In this document: piece by piece, positions 32,317 to 40,111 of the stretch
Numbering within the stretch: position 1 is the first letter of the stretch
Layout: each line of letters opens with the position of its first letter
Origin: Limosilactobacillus ingluviei DSM 15946
Lineage (GTDB): Bacteria > Bacillota > Bacilli > Lactobacillales > Lactobacillaceae
Direction: 5' to 3'
DNA: 41,030 bases
NCBI RefSeq assembly: GCF_001435775.1
Contig: NZ_AZFK01000040.1
Location: 1 to 41,030 of the forward strand
Program-made: the position numbers and the translations under genes
Notes under the pieces: generated by a model
Told to the model about the DNA's origin: nothing
The model's database searches: none
Seen by the model: only the letters and a program-made list of their open reading frames with translations

Positions 32317-33789
32317 TTAATGATTCAGGGGCAAGGTGGGGGCACCTAATTGGGCAATCAAAGCCGGATCGTGCTCTACTATCAGCATGGTCGGGCGGAC
32401 CTGCTTTAACAGCGCCAGGATTTGATCCTGATTAATTAGATCGAGGTAGTTAAAGGGTTCGTCTAAAAAGTAGAGGTTGGCGGGGGTCAGCAGACAGGTT
32501 GCCAGGGCCAATTTGCGTTGCTGCCCGAAACTGAGTTCATCGGTGGCGTGGGTAAATTCATCGCGGGCCATCCCGAGCTTGAAGAGAAAGTTGAGTAAGG
32601 CGGGATAATCAAGCTGGTGATCCTTGGCGTATTCGCGGAGGGATTGGTGGGCAAAGTGGACTTGCTGGGGGAGGGTGGCCAGCTTTAGCTCCGGGGTAAA
32701 CTGCAGGGTGGTCGTCGGGGTGTGGTGGTCAATTGCGTGCTGTAAAGATCTTAAGAGGCTGGTTTTGCCGCAGCCATTGGGACCGGTAATGATTAATTGC
32801 TCGCCGCGGTTAAGGGTAAAATCGAGCGGCCCCAGTGAGTGAGTAGGCAGCGCCAGGGTCAGGTGGCGGGCCGTCAAGACCGTCGCGTGGTGGCCCGCTT
32901 GCCAGGCCATTGTCAGCGGCGCACTGGTTTCGAGGTTGGCTAGCAGGCCCTGGCGCTGGGCTGCTTGGTCGTTTAAGCGTTTGACCAGGTTTTGCGAACG
33001 TTTCATGGCCCGGGCGGCTTTGGCACCCAAAAAGCCCTTGTCACCGTGACTGGCCCGCTCTTTTTTGCGTTCAGCCTGTTGGGCCCAGTGGCGGCGCTGC
33101 TCGGCGGCTTGGTGGAGGCTGACAATTTCTTTTTTGAGGCGCTGATTTTGCGCGGCGTTAGTCTGATCGCGCCGGGCCTTTTGCTGGCGGTAATTGGTGG
33201 CGTTGCCCTGTTGCAGGGTCAGTTGAGTGGCCTCGATTGCCAAGACGTGGTCAATGACTTGATCCAAAAAACGCCGGTCGTGGCTGGTAACAATGTAGCC
33301 CTGCTTTTTGTGGCGGAGGTAATTGGCAACGACCGCCCGGGTCGGGGCATCGAGGTGGTTGGTCGGTTCGTCCAGTAAGACAAACCGGCGGGGATCGGCA
33401 AAGGCGAGGGCGAGCAGGGCTTTGGTTTGCTCACCGCCGGACAGCGTGGCGAAAGGCTGCCAGAGGATGGTTGGCTCACAATTCAGTTGGGCTAATTCCC
33501 GCTCGATTTCCCACTGTTCAGCCGGACTGGTGGCCTGCAGGGCAAAGAGGGTTAATTGGTCGGGATCAGCGACTGGGTGGGGGTAGTATTCAAAAGCCAC
33601 CGGGGTGGTGACGGTTCCCTGGGCCCTTAGCTGGCTCAACAGCAATTTTAAGAGGGTCGTTTTCCCCCGGCCGTTGCGCCCGAGCAGGCCGAGCCGCCAA
33701 TTGGTGTCAAGGGTTAAGTTGACGTGGTCAAAGAGGGGCGCTTGGCCCGGGTAGGCAAAGGTTAAATTTTTCATGGTTAAAGTTGGCAT
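32317..33789 (-). CDS. ABC-F ribosome-protection protein, Lsa type
   Basis: A 490-residue soluble protein with two ATPase domains and no membrane part. Domain 1: Walker A GRNGRGKTTLL (the GRNGRGK form is characteristic of Lsa), signature LSGGE, Walker B VLLDEPTNHLD, switch SHDRRF. The inter-domain linker (about residues 195-290) is long and basic, as in antibiotic-resistance ABC-Fs that reach the peptidyl-transferase centre. Domain 2: Walker A GPNGCGKTSLL, signature LSFGQ, Walker B YFLDEPFNYLD, switch VEHDP. The opening, linker and SFGQQRK resemble Lsa(A) of Enterococcus as I remember it. Lsa proteins dislodge lincosamides, streptogramin A and pleuromutilins. The role here is inferred by homology; the attenuator leader upstream supports drug-responsive expression. 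Confidence 0.9.
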   Translation of the reverse strand: MPTLTMKNLTFAYPGQAPLFDHVNLTLDTNWRLGLLGRNGRGKTTLLKLLLSQLRAQGTVTTPVAFEYYPHPVADPDQLTLFALQATSPAEQWEIERELAQLNCEPTILWQPFATLSGGEQTKALLALAFADPRRFVLLDEPTNHLDAPTRAVVANYLRHKKQGYIVTSHDRRFLDQVIDHVLAIEATQLTLQQGNATNYRQQKARRDQTNAAQNQRLKKEIVSLHQAAEQRRHWAQQAERKKERASHGDKGFLGAKAARAMKRSQNLVKRLNDQAAQRQGLLANLETSAPLTMAWQAGHHATVLTARHLTLALPTHSLGPLDFTLNRGEQLIITGPNGCGKTSLLRSLQHAIDHHTPTTTLQFTPELKLATLPQQVHFAHQSLREYAKDHQLDYPALLNFLFKLGMARDEFTHATDELSFGQQRKLALATCLLTPANLYFLDEPFNYLDLINQDQILALLKQVRPTMLIVEHDPALIAQLGAPTLPLNH

Positions 33790-33824
33790 TCAATCAATCC
33801 TTTCAAGGGGACTGACGACCAATT

Positions 33825-34013
33825 AAAAAAGTCCTGTCGGGATGACAGGACTTTGGCGGTGGCCCAAAAAGACCGCCCACTGAGGGGCTCTCCACACGGT
33901 AGTCTAATCTTGTCATCGCCAAATCAGCCGTCGTAAGGGACGGGAAACTTGGTTGGTCTGGACAAGATTAGTTCAACAAGGGCGGATGCCACCTTTCGTA
34001 AAATGATAGGTTG
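33825..34013 (-). promoter_or_regulatory. Transcription-attenuator leader of the ABC-F gene
   Basis: Minus strand, about 185 nt. Arm 1 CTAATCTTGTC (33971-33961) pairs perfectly with arm 2 GACAAGATTAG (33914-33904). A terminator AAAGTCCTGTC/GACAGGACTTT (33854-33844, 33838-33828) with a T run ends about 35 bp before the start codon. Arm 2 can instead pair with the terminator 5' arm (eight of nine positions of GACAAGATT), acting as antiterminator. A ribosome-site-like GAAAGGTGG (33997-33989) precedes TTG TTG AAC TAA (33979-33968), whose stop lies in arm 1. This is the layout of ribosome-mediated attenuation. Confidence 0.7.
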
Positions 34014-34042
34014 ATTGTAACAAGCTTAGCCAATCGTGTCAA
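34014..34042 (-). promoter_or_regulatory. Promoter of the ABC-F leader
   Basis: Minus-strand TTGACA (34042-34037), 17 bp, TACAAT (34019-34014): near-consensus, so basal transcription should be strong with control exerted by the attenuator. Confidence 0.8.
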
Positions 34043-34054
34043 CGAACCGGCAGT

Positions 34055-34092
34055 AAAAAAGGAGTTAAGGGCGCGGACGGCTCTTAGCTCCT
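34055..34092 (-). terminator. Terminator of the nrd operon
   Basis: On the minus strand AGGAGCTAAG pairs with CTTAACTCCT (one mismatch) followed by six T; it sits 7 bp after nrdF. Confidence 0.8.
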
Positions 34093-34099
34093 GGTGAAA

Positions 34100-35101
34100 T
34101 TATTCCTTCGCGTCGGCGGCTTTGCCGGCGTTTGGGCTGGCAACGTGGTAATCACTGTCGCGCATGGCTTCCACGGCCCCGAGCCGGTAGCCGTTACCGA
34201 CTTGGGAGAAGAAGTCGTGGTTGGAAGTCGTGGTTGAAATCCCGTTCATGACCACTGGGTTGACGTCTTCATCAGTGTCCGGGAAGAGCGGATCTTGCCC
34301 GAGGTTCATCAACGCCTTGTTGGCATTGTAGCGAATAAAGGTTAAGACATCATCGGTCCACCCGACTTGATCATAAAGCAAGTGGGTGTATTTTTCTTCG
34401 TTGTCGTAGAGGTCGTACAAGAACGTGTACATCCAATCTTTGATTTCTTGTTGGCGCTTGGTGCTTAATTGCCGCATCCCGACTTGGAACTTGTAGCCGA
34501 CGTAAGTCCCGTGCACGGATTCATCCCGTAAAATCAGTTTGATAATTTCAGCCACGTTGTTCAGCTTGTTGTGACCTAAGTAATACAGCGGGGTGTAGAA
34601 ACCAGAGTAGAAGAGGAAGGTTTCTAAGAACACGTTGGCAATCTTCTTTTTCAGCGGATCTTCTTCGGGGTCTAAGTAGAGATTTCCGATCCGGATGGCC
34701 TTGCTTTGCAAGAATTCTTCGGTATCGGACCACTTGAAGATTTCTTCAATTTCGTCGGGCGTATTCAAAGTCGTAAAGATGGTGGAATACGATTTGGCGT
34801 GGACGGATTCCATAAACTGAATGTTGTTTAAAACTGCCGTTTCGTGTTGGGTCTTGACGTCTTGCTTTAAGGCCGTCATCCCGGCTTCGGATTGTAAGGT
34901 GTCTAACAGGGTCAACCCCCCAAAGACGTGCCCAACCACCCACCGGTGATCGTCATCCAGTTCGCGCCAGTCATCCAGGTCGTTGGAGACCGGGATCCGG
35001 GTATCAAGCCAGAATTGCTCCGTGAGCTTTTCCCAGGTTGCTTTGTCGATCATGTCGGAAACTTGGTTCCAATTGATCGCTTCATAGTTTTTGATTGCCA
35101 T
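34100..35101 (-). CDS. nrdF: Class Ib ribonucleotide reductase, beta subunit
   Basis: A 333-residue ferritin-like R2 protein that carries the dimanganese or diiron tyrosyl radical used by NrdE. Metal ligands appear as two ExxH motifs, ESVHAKSYSTIF (with the radical tyrosine) and ESVHGTYVGYKF, plus upstream glutamate and aspartate. It begins INWNQVSDMIDKATWEKLTEQFWLDTRIP, typical for NrdF. Ninety-six bp downstream of nrdE, followed by a terminator. NrdI, the flavodoxin usually needed to load manganese, is not encoded in this cluster. Confidence 0.97.
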   Translation of the reverse strand: MAIKNYEAINWNQVSDMIDKATWEKLTEQFWLDTRIPVSNDLDDWRELDDDHRWVVGHVFGGLTLLDTLQSEAGMTALKQDVKTQHETAVLNNIQFMESVHAKSYSTIFTTLNTPDEIEEIFKWSDTEEFLQSKAIRIGNLYLDPEEDPLKKKIANVFLETFLFYSGFYTPLYYLGHNKLNNVAEIIKLILRDESVHGTYVGYKFQVGMRQLSTKRQQEIKDWMYTFLYDLYDNEEKYTHLLYDQVGWTDDVLTFIRYNANKALMNLGQDPLFPDTDEDVNPVVMNGISTTTSNHDFFSQVGNGYRLGAVEAMRDSDYHVASPNAGKAADAKE

Positions 35102-35197
35102 GGTGTTTGCCTCTCTGTCTGCTAGTTTCTTTTAAAATCGGGCTGGTAAAACCACGTTTTCGATTATATCACGTTGGTACGATGCTTGTGCAGTCGC

Positions 35198-37369
35198 TTA
35201 AATGACACAGGATTCACATTGGTTCGCGCCGATTTCGGCACTGTCATCCGTAAAGGTCCGGATGTAGTAAATTGATTTGATGCCCCGTTGGTGGGCGTAG
35301 TGACGCAAGATGTTTAAGTCCCGGGTCGTCATCTTGTCGGTGCCGCCGTCCTTCCATTCGTACATCCCGGCCGGAATGGTCGAACGCATGAAAAGCGTCA
35401 TCGACAAGGACTGGTCAACGTGTTCTTGGGCCGCCGCATAAGTTTCAATGACCGAACGCATATCAGTATCGTACGCGGACTTGTAGTATGGCATCGTATC
35501 ATTGTTTAAGTATGGGGCCGGGTAGTAAATCTTGCCGATCATCTTTTCTTGCCGTTCTTCAATGCGATTGATGATCGGGTGCAGGCTGGAAGTAGAATCG
35601 CCGATGTAAGAAGTCGAACCATTCGGGGCGACCGCTAGCCGGTAGGCATTGTAGAGCCCGTCAGCTTGAATTTTGGCTTTTAATTTCGCCCAATCCGCGG
35701 GACCGGGGATAAAGAAGCCTTGGAAGAGTTTCTTGACCGCCGCCGTCTTTGGCCCCCAGTCTTGGGTGAGGTACTTGTCAAAGTAGGAACCATCGGCGTA
35801 GGCACTCTTTTCGAATTCGTAGAAGCTCTCGCCCTTTTCCTTGGCGATTTCGTTGGAAGCCACCAACGTCCAGTAGTTTAACAACATGAAGTAAACTCCG
35901 GTAAATTCGATGGCCACTGGACTGCCGTATTGGATGTGGTGCTTGGCCAAGTAGCCGTGCAGCCCCATTGCCCCCAGCCCAACAGAGTGGTAGAGGTCAT
36001 TTCCCTTGCGAATGGATGGGACAACGGTCAGGCTTTCCGCGTCTGAAATGTGGGTCAAGGCCCGCATCATGGCCCGAATCGACCGGCCCAGGTCTGGGCT
36101 TTCCATTAAGTTAGCGACGTTGGTTGACCCCAGGTTGCAAGAAACGTCGGTCCCTAACGTTTCATAGGATTGGTCATCGGCAACCACGGATGGCGATTGG
36201 ACTTGGGCGATTTCGGAGCACAAGTTACTCATCGTGATCTTCCCAAAGACCGGGTTGGCCCGGTTTTCGGTGTCTAAATTGACAATGTAGGGATAACCAG
36301 ATTCTTGTTGCAACTTGGAAATTTCATCTTCCAATTCCCGGGCATCGATCCACTTCTTGGTAATTTCCGGGTTGTTGACCAGGTTGTCATATTCCTTGGT
36401 AATGTCAACGTAAGCAAAGGGTTCGCCGTAGACCCGTTCGACGTCGTAAGGGCTAAAGAGGGCCATTTGCGCGCCGGCTTCAACCAGTTCATAGAACTTA
36501 TCCGGGACGGTAATCCCTAAGGAGAGGGTCTTAAGCCGGATTTTTTCGTCGGCGTTTTCTTTCTTGGCCGATAAGAAAGCGACAATGTCGGGGTGGAAGA
36601 CCGACAGGTACACGACCCCGGCCCCTTGGCGTTGGCCTAATTGGTTTGAGTAGGAGAAGGCGTCTTCCAATAACTTCATGACCGGGACGACCCCACTGGC
36701 TGCGCCCTTGATCTTCTTAATCGGGGCCCCGGCTTCCCGTAAGTTGGTCAGGTTGATCCCCACGCCGCCCCCAATCTTAGACAGTTGCAAGGCGGAGTTG
36801 ATCGTCCGGCCGATCGTGTTCATGTTGTCGGTCGCTTGAATTTCAAAGCAGGAAACAAATTCCCCGCGCCGCTTGCGCCCGACATTTAAGAAGGTCGGGG
36901 TGGCCGGTTGGTAGCGTTGGTGGATCAATTCATCGGCCAGGTCCATGGCTAAGTCTTCATCCCCGCCGGCCAGGAATAAGGCGTTCATTGCGACGCGATC
37001 GATGTAATTTTCCAAGTAGTATTCCTTATCGTCGGTCCGCAGGGCGTATTGAGCATAGAACTTGTAAGCGGCCATAAAGGAATGGAACTGAAAACCGGCG
37101 CCCTTAAGGTAATCGTACAGCCGGGTAATAAAGGTCATCGAATATTGTTCAATGAAGTCCCGCTCGATGTAGTCGTGGTCCATCAACCAGTTTAACCGTT
37201 CGGCCACGGAACCAAATTGCTTGGTGTTGGGTTTAACATTCGTAGCCAAGAAATCTTGCAAGGCTTCTTGATCCTTGTTTAATTGAATTTGGCCGTTTTT
37301 GGGAATGTTGATTTCATTGTTTAAGTCAAAGTATTTAACTTGGGTCAGATCGATATCAGAGAGTGCCAT
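35198..37369 (-). CDS. nrdE: Class Ib ribonucleotide reductase, alpha subunit
   Basis: A 723-residue catalytic subunit reducing ribonucleoside diphosphates to deoxy forms. It has the active-site cysteines in EFVSCFEIQ and TMSNLCSEIAQ, with the second partner in DVSCNLGSTNV, and the C-terminal CESCVI that passes electrons from NrdH. The N-terminal ATP cone of class Ia is absent, as expected for Ib. It starts behind AAGGAGAA. A hairpin-plus-T-run lies between nrdH and nrdE and may set the ratio of the products. Confidence 0.97.
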   Translation of the reverse strand: MALSDIDLTQVKYFDLNNEINIPKNGQIQLNKDQEALQDFLATNVKPNTKQFGSVAERLNWLMDHDYIERDFIEQYSMTFITRLYDYLKGAGFQFHSFMAAYKFYAQYALRTDDKEYYLENYIDRVAMNALFLAGGDEDLAMDLADELIHQRYQPATPTFLNVGRKRRGEFVSCFEIQATDNMNTIGRTINSALQLSKIGGGVGINLTNLREAGAPIKKIKGAASGVVPVMKLLEDAFSYSNQLGQRQGAGVVYLSVFHPDIVAFLSAKKENADEKIRLKTLSLGITVPDKFYELVEAGAQMALFSPYDVERVYGEPFAYVDITKEYDNLVNNPEITKKWIDARELEDEISKLQQESGYPYIVNLDTENRANPVFGKITMSNLCSEIAQVQSPSVVADDQSYETLGTDVSCNLGSTNVANLMESPDLGRSIRAMMRALTHISDAESLTVVPSIRKGNDLYHSVGLGAMGLHGYLAKHHIQYGSPVAIEFTGVYFMLLNYWTLVASNEIAKEKGESFYEFEKSAYADGSYFDKYLTQDWGPKTAAVKKLFQGFFIPGPADWAKLKAKIQADGLYNAYRLAVAPNGSTSYIGDSTSSLHPIINRIEERQEKMIGKIYYPAPYLNNDTMPYYKSAYDTDMRSVIETYAAAQEHVDQSLSMTLFMRSTIPAGMYEWKDGGTDKMTTRDLNILRHYAHQRGIKSIYYIRTFTDDSAEIGANQCESCVI

Positions 37370-37405
37370 GGTGTTAAATTCTCCTTCAAGTCAAATTTGT
37401 TACAT

Positions 37406-37443
37406 AAAAAAAGAGTGGTGGTCAATTTTCAAACCTCCCACTC
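37406..37443 (-). terminator. Intra-operon hairpin with T run between nrdH and nrdE
   Basis: Minus strand GAGTGG (37443-37438) pairs with CCACTC (37418-37413), with more pairs possible inside, then seven T. A second hairpin CCCCAG/CTGGGG (37489-37484, 37475-37470) precedes it. It may be a partial terminator. Confidence 0.6.
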
Positions 37444-37493
37444 GACATGGTTGGGCTGCCGGGGGCACGCCCCAGCTTTATTTCTGGGGGACC

Positions 37494-37715
37494 CTAGGCC
37501 AATTGCTTGAGCATATCCGGCCGGAAACCGGTAAAAGCTGACCCGTTCGGTAACTTAACTACCGGTGTAGCCTTAAATCCTTCTTGCTTTAATGCATCAA
37601 CGAATTCGGGTTGTTCATCAATGTTGTGTTCAATAAAGTTGACGTGGTGTTGTTCTAAGAAACGCTTGGTCATCGTGCATTGGATGCAGTTGTTTTTTGA
37701 AAAGACAGTTACCAT
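37494..37715 (-). CDS. nrdH: NrdH glutaredoxin-like redoxin
   Basis: A 73-residue thioredoxin-fold protein, the electron donor to NrdE. The active site is CIQC (residues 9-12; CVQC or CMQC in most relatives), followed by TKRFLEQHHV, the conserved ATPVVKLPNG cis-proline segment and FTGFRPDML. Length is typical. First gene of the nrdHEF operon, behind NrdR boxes. Confidence 0.97.
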   Translation of the reverse strand: MVTVFSKNNCIQCTMTKRFLEQHHVNFIEHNIDEQPEFVDALKQEGFKATPVVKLPNGSAFTGFRPDMLKQLA

Positions 37716-37750
37716 TATTAAGTCCCCCTGTTACGAATTTGTTGAATTAA

Positions 37751-37778
37751 AGTATAGCGGATTTTGCGGAAAAAGCAA
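37751..37778 (-). promoter_or_regulatory. nrdH promoter
   Basis: Minus-strand TTGCTT (37778-37773), 16 bp, TATACT (37756-37751), directly downstream of the NrdR boxes. Confidence 0.6.
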
Positions 37779-37786
37779 TTTAAAAA

Positions 37787-37833
37787 CCACCATATCTCGT
37801 GGTCGATAAAAAATCGAATACAAGATATGGTGG
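37787..37833 (-). promoter_or_regulatory. Paired NrdR boxes
   Basis: CCACCATATCTCGTGG (37787-37802) and ATACAAGATATGGTGG (37818-37833) both resemble the NrdR box (acaCwATATwTwGtgt) and their centres are 31 bp apart, three helical turns, the spacing known for NrdR. NrdR represses nrd genes when (d)ATP is plentiful. Confidence 0.8.
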
Positions 37834-37975
37834 ATAAAAACGGACTTTGATTCGCTTTCAATCACCAGAAAAAAAGATTTGAAAATGATTTTTAAGTCAT
37901 TTGAACCGTGGTGATCAACGAGAATTTATTATACACTGGTTCAGAGAAAAAAACAGTAAAATGCGCGGAGGAAAA

Positions 37976-38467
37976 ATGAATCAAGATGAAAAATATATGC
38001 GTGCGGCCTTAGCGGAAGCGCGCCAAGCCGAATTGTTGGGGGAAGTGCCAATTGGGGCGGTGGTCGTGTACCGTGGCCAAATCGTGGGGCGTGGACACAA
38101 CATGCGGGAAAAATTTCAAGACGCCACCTATCATGCCGAGATGTTGGCCATTATGGAAGCCTGCCAAACCCTGGGGAGTTGGCGCTTGGAAGATTGTGAT
38201 TTGTACGTCACGCTTGAGCCTTGCATTATGTGCAGTGGGGCGATTATCAACGCCCGGGTCAAACGGGTGATTTACGCGGCGCCCGACCCTAAAGCCGGGG
38301 CGGTGGCGTCACTTTACCACCTATTAAACGATGAACGTTTGAACCACCAGGTTGAAGTCGTAGCCGGGGTGTTGGCAGAAGAAGGCGGTGAATTGCTGCG
38401 GCAATTTTTCCGGGGGATTCGCCGCCGGAAAAAGTTGGCTAAGCAGGCGGCTAAACAAAATAATTGA
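37976..38467 (+). CDS. tadA: tRNA-specific adenosine deaminase
   Basis: A 163-residue zinc deaminase that converts A34 of tRNA to inosine. The zinc/proton-shuttle motif is TYHAEM and the cysteine pair PCIMCSGAI; the LGEVPIGAVVV start is typical. ATG 37976 is chosen because GGAGGA lies immediately upstream at good spacing, although the frame is open to 37901. In most bacteria the only substrate is tRNA-Arg(ACG); this genome also has tRNA-Leu(AAG) at 7756, a possible second substrate. The SRP RNA gene follows. Confidence 0.95.
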   Translation: MNQDEKYMRAALAEARQAELLGEVPIGAVVVYRGQIVGRGHNMREKFQDATYHAEMLAIMEACQTLGSWRLEDCDLYVTLEPCIMCSGAIINARVKRVIYAAPDPKAGAVASLYHLLNDERLNHQVEVVAGVLAEEGGELLRQFFRGIRRRKKLAKQAAKQNN

Positions 38468-38518
38468 GAAAAGACTGGTAATTTTAGGGTAAATACGGTA
38501 AAGTAGTATTTGCCGTTA

Positions 38519-38605
38519 TGGCCGTAAAGCAAGGTTGGACTCGCGAACCGTGTCAGGACCGGAAGGTAGCAGCACTAAGGATGCTCCGGCTTGTGCTTTA
38601 TGTAC
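38519..38605 (+). ncRNA. ffs: Signal recognition particle RNA, small bacterial type
   Basis: The invariant domain IV core is present: GTGTCAGG, ACC, GGAAGGTAGCAGCAC (38550-38575 region). The closing helix TAAAGCA (38525-38531) pairs with TGCTTTA (38594-38600). About 85-95 nt, a 4.5S-like SRP RNA binding Ffh. Ends are approximate. It sits downstream of tadA, a common lactobacillus order (often near dnaX). Confidence 0.93.
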
Positions 38606-38617
38606 ATATTTTGGAAT

Positions 38618-38658
38618 GCCACTGGCGCAGGAGGATAATTCTGCCCGGTGGCTTTTTT
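38618..38658 (+). terminator. Terminator of the SRP RNA
   Basis: GCCACTGG (38618-38625) pairs with CCGGTGGC (38645-38652) with an inner GCAG/CTGC helix, followed by six T. Confidence 0.85.
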
Positions 38659-38734
38659 GGTTTATCCAAGCATGATGGTCACAAGGGCTGTTTCAACCGC
38701 CTTCTCCCGATAAAAAAACAAATGAGTGAATTAG

Positions 38735-38763
38735 TTAACAAACGCGACGGGGTTAGCTACAAT
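38735..38763 (+). promoter_or_regulatory. Promoter of the zinc alcohol dehydrogenase
   Basis: TTAACA (38735-38740), 17 bp, TACAAT (38758-38763): five of six matches in each box. Confidence 0.75.
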
Positions 38764-38810
38764 AATCGTGTAAGGGTTTTCTTAACGATTGATAGAAAGG
38801 GGAAATTTAC

Positions 38811-39887
38811 ATGCGTGGATTTGCAATGTTAGGACCAAACAAGACCGGGTTTATTGAAAAACCAGATCCGAAAGTTGGCCCCCGGGACGCCTTGGTAAAG
38901 CCACTGGCCGTGGCACCATGTACGTCTGATATTCACACCGTCTTTGAAGACGCGATTGGCCCGCGCGAAGACATGATTTTAGGGCACGAAGCCTGCGGGG
39001 AAATCGTTGAAGTCGGCTCCGAGGTGCAAGACTTTAAGGTGGGTGACCGGGTCTTAGTTCCAGCCATTACCCCCGATTGGTCCAAGGTAGAGTCGCAAGC
39101 TGGCTACGCGGTCCACTCCGGCGGCATGCTGGCCGGCTGGAAGTTCTCCAATATTAAGGACGGGGTCTTTGCGACCCGCTTCCACGTTAACGATGCCGAC
39201 GGCAACTTGGCCTTATTGCCAAAGGAAATCGACCCGGCCGTTGCGACGATGCTGTCGGATATGATTCCGACGGGCTTGCACGCTTCAGAATTGGCCGGAG
39301 TGAAGTTTGGGGACACCGTAGCGGTAATCGGGATTGGCCCCGTGGGACTGATGGCCGTTCGGGGGGCGGTCTTACACGGCGCGGGCCGTTTGATTGCCGT
39401 GGGCTCCAATGACCGGCCGATTACTTTTGAAGTTGCTAAGAAGTATGGGGCCACGGATCTGGTTGATTACCACGCTGGTGATTTAGCAGACCAAATCTTG
39501 AAGTTAACGGATGGCAAGGGCGTGGACAAAGTTCTGATTGCCGGTGGGGATGCTGCCCACACCTTTGATCAAGCGATGCGGATCCTCAAGCCTGGTGGCG
39601 CGATTGGGAACGTTAACTACTTGAACGGGCACGATGATGTGGTCTTCAACGCCGCCAACTGGGGAGTCGGGATGAGTCACAAGACCCTGCACGGTGGCCT
39701 GATGCCTGGTGGCCGGTTGCGGATGGAAAAGCTGGCCTCCTTGGTCGTTAACGGTCGGATTGACCCATCTTTGATGATTACCCAACGGTTTGAAGGCTTT
39801 GAACATATTGCCGATGCGGTTGAATTAATGCACAAGAAGCCAGCTGACGTGATCAAACCGGTGGTAATTTGCAACGATATTGATTAA
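38811..39887 (+). CDS. NADP-dependent secondary alcohol dehydrogenase (TbADH-like)
   Basis: A 358-residue zinc-dependent medium-chain dehydrogenase, close to Thermoanaerobacter brockii and Clostridium beijerinckii secondary ADHs. Catalytic zinc ligands are Cys37 (APCTSDIHTVF), His59 and Glu60 (GHEACGE) and Asp150 (MLSDMIPTG), exactly as in TbADH; the structural-zinc cysteines of other ADHs are absent, also as in TbADH. The cofactor site has GIGPVGL and VGSNDRP, with Gly198-Ser199 and a nearby Arg that resemble the NADP-specific G-S-R; the extra Asn-Asp is a small insertion. It would reduce ketones or aldehydes such as butanone or acetone. Monocistronic, with its own promoter and terminator. 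Confidence 0.95.
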   Translation: MRGFAMLGPNKTGFIEKPDPKVGPRDALVKPLAVAPCTSDIHTVFEDAIGPREDMILGHEACGEIVEVGSEVQDFKVGDRVLVPAITPDWSKVESQAGYAVHSGGMLAGWKFSNIKDGVFATRFHVNDADGNLALLPKEIDPAVATMLSDMIPTGLHASELAGVKFGDTVAVIGIGPVGLMAVRGAVLHGAGRLIAVGSNDRPITFEVAKKYGATDLVDYHAGDLADQILKLTDGKGVDKVLIAGGDAAHTFDQAMRILKPGGAIGNVNYLNGHDDVVFNAANWGVGMSHKTLHGGLMPGGRLRMEKLASLVVNGRIDPSLMITQRFEGFEHIADAVELMHKKPADVIKPVVICNDID

Positions 39888-39905
39888 ACGAGTAACTGTG
39901 CTTAG

Positions 39906-39938
39906 CAGTGGGGAAACGAAATTTCTCCACTGTTTTTT
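39906..39938 (+). terminator. Terminator of the alcohol dehydrogenase
   Basis: CAGTGGGGAAA (39906-39916) pairs with TTTCTCCACTG (39922-39932) over 11 bp with one G-U, then six T. Confidence 0.9.
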
Positions 39939-40057
39939 ATTTGTTGACCAGGGGCGCGGCGAAGGCGAGTTATAGTCATAATTTTTGATAAACTTAATGC
40001 CTTTTGGTGCCAGCTGGTATAATTTTAATCATTTGCGTAAATTCGTTCCCCTTTAGT

Positions 40058-40087
40058 TTGTTTTGAGGAATTAATTTTTGATATAAT
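40058..40087 (+). promoter_or_regulatory. Promoter of the tnpB gene
   Basis: TTGTTT (40058-40063), 18 bp, TATAAT (40082-40087); AAAGGAGG follows. The A/T-rich stretch 39940-40057 between the ADH terminator and this promoter probably contains the left end of the insertion element. Confidence 0.55.
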
Positions 40088-40111
40088 TACAACAAGAAAG
40101 GAGGCTTGAGT

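Noticed and set aside
38518-38832. Plus-strand open frame over the SRP RNA
   Set aside because: It covers the SRP RNA core and its terminator, and runs into the dehydrogenase start.
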